Source: CBDTYW01 sp965364735
GTDB taxonomy: Bacteria; Actinomycetota; Nitriliruptoria; Nitriliruptorales; Nitriliruptoraceae
Direction of reading: 5' to 3'
DNA: 11,091 nucleotides
Assembly (NCBI GenBank): GCA_965364735.1
Contig: CBDTYW010000114.1
Location: 1 to 11,091, forward strand
Shown in pieces: positions 6,861 through 11,091 of this stretch. A model generated the notes under the pieces. The model was not told the origin of the DNA. It searched no databases and saw only the letters and a list, made by a program, of their open reading frames with translations. Numbering within the stretch: position 1 is the first letter of the stretch; each line of letters opens with the position of its first letter. The position numbers were made by a program, and so were the translations under genes.

Positions 6861-6987
6861 GCCGAGCGATGGATGTTCGTGCGTGGTGCAGGTTTGGCCG
6901 TCGCTCGCGGCAGGGGGATTTCGGCGAGCGATGGATGATCGTGCGTGGTGCAGGTTTGGCCGTCGCTCGCGGCAGGGGGATTTCGGC
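6861..6987 (+). repeat. Two further copies of the nested-hairpin repeat, inverted (cluster B)
   Basis: Two units begin at 6861 and 6923 (period 62); a third starts at about 6985 and breaks off after a few bases. The two copies differ only slightly. Compared with the reverse complement of cluster A unit 2, the 48-base core agrees at 43 positions, so both clusters belong to one family in opposite orientation. Differences fall at core positions 15, 19, 36, 38 and 40. The outer stem remains possible (CGAGCGATGG against CCGTCGCTCG, with one T-G wobble), while the inner stem carries one mismatch. The 14-base linker is unlike that of cluster A. The site is again a convergent gene junction, between ccsA and the anti-sigma gene. 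Confidence 0.85.
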
Positions 6988-6997
6988 GAGCAGACGA

Positions 6998-7028
6998 AGA
7001 ACGCCCCGCCGGTGAGGCGGGGCGTTCT
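6998..7028 (-). terminator. Strong intrinsic-type terminator of the sigma/anti-sigma transcript
   Basis: AGAACGCCCCGCC (6998-7010) and its exact complement (7016-7028) form a 13-bp GC-rich stem with a five-base loop, 13 bases beyond the anti-sigma stop. On the minus strand it is followed by a modest T-rich stretch (TCGTCTG). On the plus strand no T-rich stretch follows, so it best serves the minus-strand transcript, although it could also block readthrough from ccsA. Confidence 0.8.
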
Positions 7029-7041
7029 CGGTCGTGGGAGA

Positions 7042-7782
7042 TCAGAGGCCGACGACGACGACCGGGGCGGTGGAGGGCTGGGTGATGACCGCGCCCTTCG
7101 GCTCGATCGTGACCCCGACGGCGGTGACGCCGTTGAGGCTCCCGCTGATCGCCTGGGCGGTCTGGCCGTCCGCTGAGCTGAAGATCGACGTGAGCTGGGC
7201 CGCTTCGCCGCGGATCAGCCAGAGGGCGTAGACCTGGTCGTCGCCGAGCTCGGCGAGGCCGCTGGCGAGGAAGACACCCTCACCGCGAGACTCGGAGTAG
7301 ACGACGCGAGCGGAGCTGCCATCGGCCTGATCTGCGCTGATGAACTGTGCGTCCGGGGCGCTGACGACGTCGAGCGAGCCGTTGGCGACGGCGACGTTGG
7401 CCTCGAGCGTGTCGATGCGCTCGAAGAGCGTCAGGCTCGCACCGGCGGTCAGCAGCACCGCGGCGGCACCGGCAGCGACGCCGGCGATCCACGACGGGCG
7501 ACGGCTCTCGCGGCGGCGAGCGCGGGCGTCCTCGAGCGACGTGACGACCGGCGGGAGCTGCCGGGTCTCGTTGCACATGGCGAGGACCGAGTCGCGGAGG
7601 CCTGCGGGCGGCTGCTCGGCGGCGTCCTCGGCGAGGACGGCTGCCGTCGCGACGAGCTCGCAGACCTCTTGGCCGGTGGCCTCGTCGGTGGTCTGGAGCC
7701 ACGATTCGAACAGGATCCGCTCATCGGCGTCGAGAGCGTCCAGGGCATACGCCCCGGCGAGGTGGTGGAGGTCGTGAGTCAT
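7042..7782 (-). CDS. rskA: Anti-sigma factor, RskA family
   Basis: This is a membrane-bound anti-sigma factor that should hold the sigma factor encoded just upstream inactive until an envelope signal triggers its proteolysis. The 246-residue protein has an N-terminal cytoplasmic sigma-binding domain (about 1-75, starting HDLHHLAGAYALDALDADE, as in this family). A basic linker follows (87-96), then one membrane helix (about 98-119) and an extracytoplasmic RskA-type domain with QVYALWLI (183-190) and AVGVTIEPKGAV (221-232). It lacks the HxxxCxxC zinc motif of ZAS anti-sigma factors, as expected for RskA. Its only cysteines, C41 and C70, are on the cytoplasmic side. ATG 7782 overlaps the sigma stop in an ATGA arrangement, and GGAG stands seven bases upstream (7790-7793), so translation is coupled and the two proteins are probably made in balance. 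A strong terminator follows. Confidence 0.88.
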   Translation of the reverse strand: MTHDLHHLAGAYALDALDADERILFESWLQTTDEATGQEVCELVATAAVLAEDAAEQPPAGLRDSVLAMCNETRQLPPVVTSLEDARARRRESRRPSWIAGVAAGAAAVLLTAGASLTLFERIDTLEANVAVANGSLDVVSAPDAQFISADQADGSSARVVYSESRGEGVFLASGLAELGDDQVYALWLIRGEAAQLTSIFSSADGQTAQAISGSLNGVTAVGVTIEPKGAVITQPSTAPVVVVGL

Positions 7783-8378
7783 GCGGTCACTCCGAGGGTG
7801 TCGCGGAGGCGGATGAGGCCGTCTCGCATTCGGGTCTTGATGGTTCCGAGGGGGGTGTCGAGGAGCTCCGAGACCTCTCGGTAGGTCAGCCCCTTGAAGT
7901 ACGCGAGCTCGACGGCCTCGCGCTGGAGTTCGGTCAGGGAGTCGAGGGCCGCGCGGACGCGTTCGTGCTCCATGGACGTCTCGACCTGCTCGGCGACCTC
8001 GTCGAACGGCCGGACGGCGTCGCGCTGGCCGACACGCACGTCACGGTTGCGAGACGCCTGCTCGGAGCGGACGCAGTCGATGCCGCGGCGGTGTGCCATG
8101 GTGAGGATCCAGGTGCGCGGGGCGCCCTTGGACTCGTCGAAGCGGGTGGCGGTGCGCCAGATCTCGGTGAAGACCTCTTGCGTGACCTCCTCGGAGCGAG
8201 CAGGATCACGCACGACCTTGCGGATGAGACCGAAGACGCGAGCGCCGAAGCGGTCATAGAGCTCGGCGAAGGCTTCGCGATCGCCCTTGGCGACGCGTTC
8301 CATCACCTGCTCGTCCGTGAGGACGTCGCGGGCGTGCGCTGCTTCGACGAGTCGAAGGCGCCGGGCTGGCTCGGCCAT
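7779..8378 (-). CDS. sigK: ECF RNA polymerase sigma factor, SigK-like
   Basis: This 199-residue extracytoplasmic-function sigma factor should direct RNA polymerase to a small regulon, usually including its own promoter. Region 2 spans about 36-105: AFAELYDRFGARVFGLIRK, then RSEEVTQEVFTEIWR, and the -10-reading helix WILTMAHRRGIDCVRS. Region 4 spans about 141-194, with LQREAVELAYFKGLTYREVSELL and the recognition helix TPLGTIKTRMRDGLIRLR. The pairing with an RskA-type anti-sigma gene supports SigK-type (ECF19-like) identity, though SigL or another related group cannot be excluded. No Shine-Dalgarno sequence precedes ATG 8378; the start overlaps the stop of a 21-codon frame (TGATG) and may be leaderless or coupled. 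The only cysteine is C102, so a region-4 disulfide of the kind reported for M. tuberculosis SigK cannot form. Confidence 0.88.
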   Translation of the reverse strand: MAEPARRLRLVEAAHARDVLTDEQVMERVAKGDREAFAELYDRFGARVFGLIRKVVRDPARSEEVTQEVFTEIWRTATRFDESKGAPRTWILTMAHRRGIDCVRSEQASRNRDVRVGQRDAVRPFDEVAEQVETSMEHERVRAALDSLTELQREAVELAYFKGLTYREVSELLDTPLGTIKTRMRDGLIRLRDTLGVTA

Positions 8379-8417
8379 CAGAGGACTTTGGGTGGGTGGG
8401 TCAGGGAGGTGAGGATG

Positions 8418-8444
8418 CGTGCTCCGGCTGGAACCCGGAGCATG
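8418..8444. other. Hairpin between menE and the sigma gene
   Basis: TGCTCCGG (8420-8427) and CCGGAGCA (8435-8442) pair perfectly across a seven-base loop and can extend by a wobble and one further pair (8418-8444). It lies 34 bases upstream of the sigma start and 50 bases after the menE stop. It may end menE transcription weakly (no T-run follows) or sit in the sigma promoter or leader. Confidence 0.4.
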
Positions 8445-8492
8445 ACCGCATCGCCACGACCGTAGTTCGGAGGGCCGTCGGCGAAGGTTTGC

Positions 8493-9695
8493 TCAGGAAG
8501 CGCGCGGAGCGCTGTCCGGGCTGAAGGCGTCGTCGGCCAGCAACGCCAGGCGGGCCCCGTCGACCTTGCCCAAGCCGGTCCGGGGGAGCCGTTCGAGGAC
8601 GAGCAGCTGGCGGGGGGCCCACGAGGTGGGGGCCACGGCCCGCACGGCGGAGCGCACGGTCATCAGGTCAGGGACGTCGGTCCCGTGCTCGGCGACGATC
8701 GCCGCGACGACGCGCTGGCCCCACTCCCGGTCCTGCACGCCCACGACGGAGACGTCGGCGACCCCGTCGAGGCCGGCGATGAGCTCGCGGACACGTCCCG
8801 CGGGAACGTTCTCGCCACCGGAGACGATGACGTCGTCGGCGCGGCCGAGCACGTGGAGCAGGCCGTCCTCGTCGATGCGGCCACGGTCCGAGGTCCGGAG
8901 CCATCCGTCGTTCATGACCTGACGGGTGCGATCCGGCTCGAAGCGGTAGCGGTCGAACAGGATCGGCCCGGCGATCTCGATGCGTTCGTCGTGCGCGATG
9001 CGGACCTGCACGTCGTCGAGAGGCCGGCCGTCGTAGACGCAGCCGCCGCAGGTCTCGGTCATCCCGTAGGACGTCACGACGCGGCCGCCAGCAGCCTGAG
9101 CACGCACGAGCAGCCCGGGAGGCGGAGCCGCACCGCCGAGCAGGATCGCGCGGAAGCGGGCGATGTCGACGCCGGCGTCGAGCAGGCGGGCCAGCTGGGT
9201 CGGGACGAGCGACACGAACTGGACGTCCTCGGCGGCGCGCACGGCCTCGACGTCGAACTCGGGGTGCACGACCGCGGGACGTCCCGTCGCGAGCGAGCGG
9301 AGCAGGACGGTGATCCCGGCGACGTGGTGGGTCGGCAGGCACAGGAGCCACCGGTCGCCCTCTTCGGCGCCGAGCGGTCCGAGGGATGCCGAGACCCCCG
9401 AGATCAGCGCGTCGTGGGACAGCACGACGCCCTTGGTGCTGCCGCTTGAGCCCGACGTCGGCACGACGAGGGCCGTGCCGGGGGCGACCTCGACTCCCTG
9501 GGAGCGTCGGTTGCGGCCGAACTCGTCGACGAACATCGTGGGGCGCAGCGCCGTCAGCATCGCCTCGACGACGCGGACCGGGGCGTGTGGGTCCAGCGGC
9601 AGCACGGCCGCGCCACGCGCCCACGCCTCGTCCAGCTCGCGGGCGAACCGCGGGCCGGGAGGAAGCTGCAGGGCTACGAGGTCCTGCTCGGTCAC
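8493..9695 (-). CDS. menE: o-Succinylbenzoate-CoA ligase MenE
   Basis: MenE uses ATP to convert o-succinylbenzoate to its CoA thioester in menaquinone synthesis. The 400-residue protein is an ANL adenylating enzyme of the short form usual for actinobacterial MenE. The phosphate-binding motif TSGSSGSTKG is at 80-89, and YGMTET, which contacts AMP, is at 210-215. RTSDRGRID with D270 is at 267-275, the hinge region GRADDVIVSGGENV is at 284-297, and the catalytic lysine K377 lies in PRTGLGKVDG. GTG 9695 is chosen because the homologous reading begins just there; only a weak AGGG lies about 11 bases upstream. A longer frame to 9962 would run through the menA start and is rejected. The gene diverges from menA and is followed by the sigma/anti-sigma pair on the same strand after 114 bases. 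Confidence 0.9.
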   Translation of the reverse strand: MTEQDLVALQLPPGPRFARELDEAWARGAAVLPLDPHAPVRVVEAMLTALRPTMFVDEFGRNRRSQGVEVAPGTALVVPTSGSSGSTKGVVLSHDALISGVSASLGPLGAEEGDRWLLCLPTHHVAGITVLLRSLATGRPAVVHPEFDVEAVRAAEDVQFVSLVPTQLARLLDAGVDIARFRAILLGGAAPPPGLLVRAQAAGGRVVTSYGMTETCGGCVYDGRPLDDVQVRIAHDERIEIAGPILFDRYRFEPDRTRQVMNDGWLRTSDRGRIDEDGLLHVLGRADDVIVSGGENVPAGRVRELIAGLDGVADVSVVGVQDREWGQRVVAAIVAEHGTDVPDLMTVRSAVRAVAPTSWAPRQLLVLERLPRTGLGKVDGARLALLADDAFSPDSAPRAS

Positions 9696-9717
9696 GTGCT
9701 CGATGACCCTGATCCCT

Positions 9718-9729
9718 TGCCGGTATCGT
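9718..9729 (+). promoter_or_regulatory. Candidate -10 promoter element for menA
   Basis: TGCCGGTATCGT ends in a TAnnnT-type hexamer (9724-9729) and is identical, base for base, to the element upstream of the monooxygenase on the other strand. Transcription would begin near 9735, giving a leader of about 85 bases that contains the whole menE-menA inverted repeat. No clear -35 box is seen. Confidence 0.4.
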
Positions 9730-9744
9730 CGCGACGCGCAGCAG

Positions 9745-9796
9745 GGTGGCTCATCACGGCCCCCTCTGCAGCATCCGAAGCGGCCGATGAGCCACC
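9745..9796 (+). promoter_or_regulatory. Extended inverted repeat between menE and menA
   Basis: GGTGGCTCATC (9745-9755) and GATGAGCCACC (9786-9796) are perfect reverse complements with 30 bases between them. A further four pairs (GGCC/GGCC) can form inside after a two-base bulge. If transcribed in the menA leader it forms a stem whose base is ten bases before the menA ribosome-binding site. As DNA, the arms lie 41 bp apart centre to centre, about four helical turns. Confidence 0.5.
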
Positions 9797-9806
9797 GACC
9801 ACCCGT

Positions 9807-9812
9807 GAGGAG
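9807..9812 (+). promoter_or_regulatory. Ribosome-binding site that fixes the menA start
   Basis: GAGGAG stands seven bases before GTG 9820. It outweighs the in-frame ATG at 9788, which lies inside the inverted repeat with no such site. Confidence 0.8.
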
Positions 9813-9819
9813 TCTCCGC

Positions 9820-10710
9820 GTGGCTGACGCACCGCTCGCAGTGGCGCCGATGCGCGCCGTCTGGATCGAGGCCGCCCGTCCGAAGACCTTGCCCGCCGCG
9901 GTGGCGCCGGTCCTCGTCGGGGTCGCTGCGGCCGAGCGCTTCATCGCCTGGCGCGCCATCACGGCGCTCGTCGTGGCGCTGTCGCTGCAGGTCGCGGTGA
10001 ACTTCGCGAACGACTACTTCGACGGCGTGAAGGGCGTGGACACCGAGGAACGTCTCGGTCCTCGCCGCGTCATGGCGGCCGGGCTCGTGTCCGGCCGGCA
10101 GATGAAGCTCGCGATCGCTGCGGCGCTTGGCGTCGCCGCGATCGGCGGGCTGGCCCTCGCAGCGGCCGCAGGCTGGCAGCTGCTGCTCGTCGGGGCAGCG
10201 GCGGGTCTCGCGACGCTCGGGTACTCCGGTGGCCCGAAGCCGTACGCGTCGCTCGCGCTCGGCGAGGTGTTCGTGTTCGTCTTCTTCGGCCTCGTCGCGA
10301 CCGCCGGCACGCAGTACGTGCTCGACGAGACCCTGTCCGCGAGCGCCGTCTGGGGTGGCGTCACGATCGGGCTGCTCGCGGTGGCGCTGCTGGTCGTCAA
10401 CAACCTCCGCGACATCCCGACCGACCGCGAGGTCGGCAAGCGCACCCTCGCGGTGGTGCTGGGGGAGCGACGGACCCGCCTGCTCTACGACGTGCTCGTC
10501 GTCGGGGCGTTCGCCGCTGTTGTCCCGATCGCGCTCATCGAGGGCTCGACGGGACCGTTGCTGGCGCTCGGGGTGCTCCCGCTCGGCATCCAGGTGATGT
10601 CGCTGGTGCACCGCGCACAGGACGCCATGGCCCTGATCATCACCCTCGGGGCGACGGCGCGCGTGCAGCTGCTCGTCGCGGTCCTGCTGGCGATCGGCCT
10701 GCTGCTGTGA
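9820..10710 (+). CDS. menA: 1,4-Dihydroxy-2-naphthoate polyprenyltransferase MenA
   Basis: MenA attaches the polyprenyl chain to DHNA at the membrane, giving demethylmenaquinone. The 296-residue protein has the UbiA-family layout of about eight to nine membrane segments. The first prenyl-diphosphate motif is NDYFDGVKGVDT at 64-75 (N64, D65, D68 and D74, the Mg2+/diphosphate ligands). The second is NNLRDIPTDREVGKRTL at 194-210 (D198, D202). WIEAARPKTLPAAVAPVLVG (15-34) is the usual MenA opening. The start is the GTG with the GAGGAG site. A very long upstream extension of the frame is a shadow of menE. menC begins within the menA stop (GTGA overlap), so the two form one operon. Divergence from menE across an inverted repeat suggests shared control. 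Confidence 0.93.
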   Translation: MADAPLAVAPMRAVWIEAARPKTLPAAVAPVLVGVAAAERFIAWRAITALVVALSLQVAVNFANDYFDGVKGVDTEERLGPRRVMAAGLVSGRQMKLAIAAALGVAAIGGLALAAAAGWQLLLVGAAAGLATLGYSGGPKPYASLALGEVFVFVFFGLVATAGTQYVLDETLSASAVWGGVTIGLLAVALLVVNNLRDIPTDREVGKRTLAVVLGERRTRLLYDVLVVGAFAAVVPIALIEGSTGPLLALGVLPLGIQVMSLVHRAQDAMALIITLGATARVQLLVAVLLAIGLLL

Positions 10711-11091
10711 CGGATGCGGCGGAGATCTCCGAGCGGCTCGCCGCCTGCACGCTGCACCCGTTCGCCGTCCCGATGCGCATCGCCTTCCGTCGGACCACCG
10801 TCCGGCGCGGGGTCCTCATCCACGGGCCCGCAGGATGGGGCGAGTTCTCGCCGTTTCCGGAGTACCCGCCGTCCTACGCCCGTCGATGGCTCGTCGCGGC
10901 GCTCGCCTCCGCGTGTGACCCTGCGCCCCCGATGCTGCGCGACCGGATCCCGGTCAACGTCACCGTTCCTGCCGTTGCACCCGACGTCGCGCGGGCGCTG
11001 GTCGAGGCGAGCCCGGCCGGCACCGCGAAGGTCAAGGTCGCCGAGCCGGGACAGACGCTGGCGGACGACGTCGCCCGCGTCGCCGCGGTGC
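10707..11091 (+). CDS. menC: o-Succinylbenzoate synthase MenC (5' part, cut by window end)
   Basis: MenC dehydrates SHCHC to o-succinylbenzoate, the step before MenE. The visible 128 residues begin at GTG 10707, overlapping the menA stop by four bases (GTGA), which implies translational coupling. The N-terminal capping domain is recognisable from FAVPMRIAFRRTTVRRG (19-35) and GWGEFSPFPEYPP (43-55). The AKVKVA segment near residues 112-117 fits the KxK motif of the enolase superfamily, whose second lysine is catalytic. The metal-binding aspartate and glutamate residues and the second catalytic lysine lie beyond the window. Other enolase-superfamily members share the fold, but position next to menA and menE makes MenC the clear choice. 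Confidence 0.88.
   Translation, partial: MTDAAEISERLAACTLHPFAVPMRIAFRRTTVRRGVLIHGPAGWGEFSPFPEYPPSYARRWLVAALASACDPAPPMLRDRIPVNVTVPAVAPDVARALVEASPAGTAKVKVAEPGQTLADDVARVAAV

Noticed and set aside
8401..8622. A 73-residue minus-strand frame overlapping the end of menE
   Set aside because: Mostly a shifted reading of menE codons, with no recognisable domain and no better start signal.
9696..9962. N-terminal extension of MenE to an ATG at 9962
   Set aside because: It would cross the menA ribosome-binding site and coding start on the opposite strand, and the added residues have no MenE similarity.
9163..10710. A 515-residue version of MenA starting within menE
   Set aside because: The first 200 residues are antisense menE. 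The GTG at 9820 with GAGGAG seven bases upstream gives a MenA of normal length.

Overview
The window is a GC-rich (about 70% by eye) stretch of bacterial chromosome, almost certainly from an actinomycete in the broad sense (phylum Actinomycetota). The reasons are strong G/C preference at third codon positions, many GTG/TTG starts, an ECF sigma factor of the SigK type with an RskA-type anti-sigma factor, and a system II cytochrome c maturation set (ccdA, resB, ccsA) next to menaquinone genes (menE, menA, menC). The same neighbourhood of cytochrome c and menaquinone genes exists in Mycobacterium tuberculosis around Rv0525-Rv0555. I cannot fix the class; the proteins are not close to mycobacterial ones.

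Layout. Bases 1-47 are the last codons of an unidentified plus-strand gene. Bases 58-235 hold three tandem copies of a hairpin-forming repeat. A minus-strand pair follows: a protein of unknown function (269-1033) and, upstream of it, an FAD/NADPH monooxygenase of the Baeyer-Villiger type (1099-2631). A divergent intergenic region (2635-2821) carries a perfect 15-bp inverted repeat. The plus-strand cytochrome c maturation genes come next: ccdA (2822-3577), resB (3825-5603) and ccsA (5605-6798). A convergent junction (6799-7041) contains a 7-bp microsatellite, two more copies of the same hairpin repeat in the opposite orientation, and a strong terminator. The minus strand then carries the anti-sigma factor (7042-7782), overlapped by four bases by its sigma factor (7779-8378), and menE further upstream (8493-9695). 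menE diverges from menA (9820-10710), which overlaps menC (from 10707, cut by the window end).

How the genes work together. CcdA carries reducing equivalents across the membrane to keep apocytochrome haem-binding cysteines reduced. ResB and CcsA export haem and ligate it to the apoprotein. MenC, MenE and MenA supply three steps of menaquinone synthesis (o-succinylbenzoate formation, its CoA activation, and prenylation of DHNA). Together they serve a menaquinone/cytochrome c respiratory chain. The sigma/anti-sigma pair sits inside the block and could respond to an envelope signal, but nothing in the sequence proves that it controls the neighbours. The monooxygenase pair is probably accessory metabolism.

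The least explained content is the intergenic DNA. It includes a five-copy family of nested-hairpin repeats placed at both convergent gene junctions in the window. It also includes a long perfect palindrome at the monooxygenase/ccdA divergence, an extended inverted repeat between menE and menA, and an identical 12-mer at likely promoter positions for the monooxygenase and menA. I found no tRNA, rRNA, CRISPR array, insertion sequence or phage gene.
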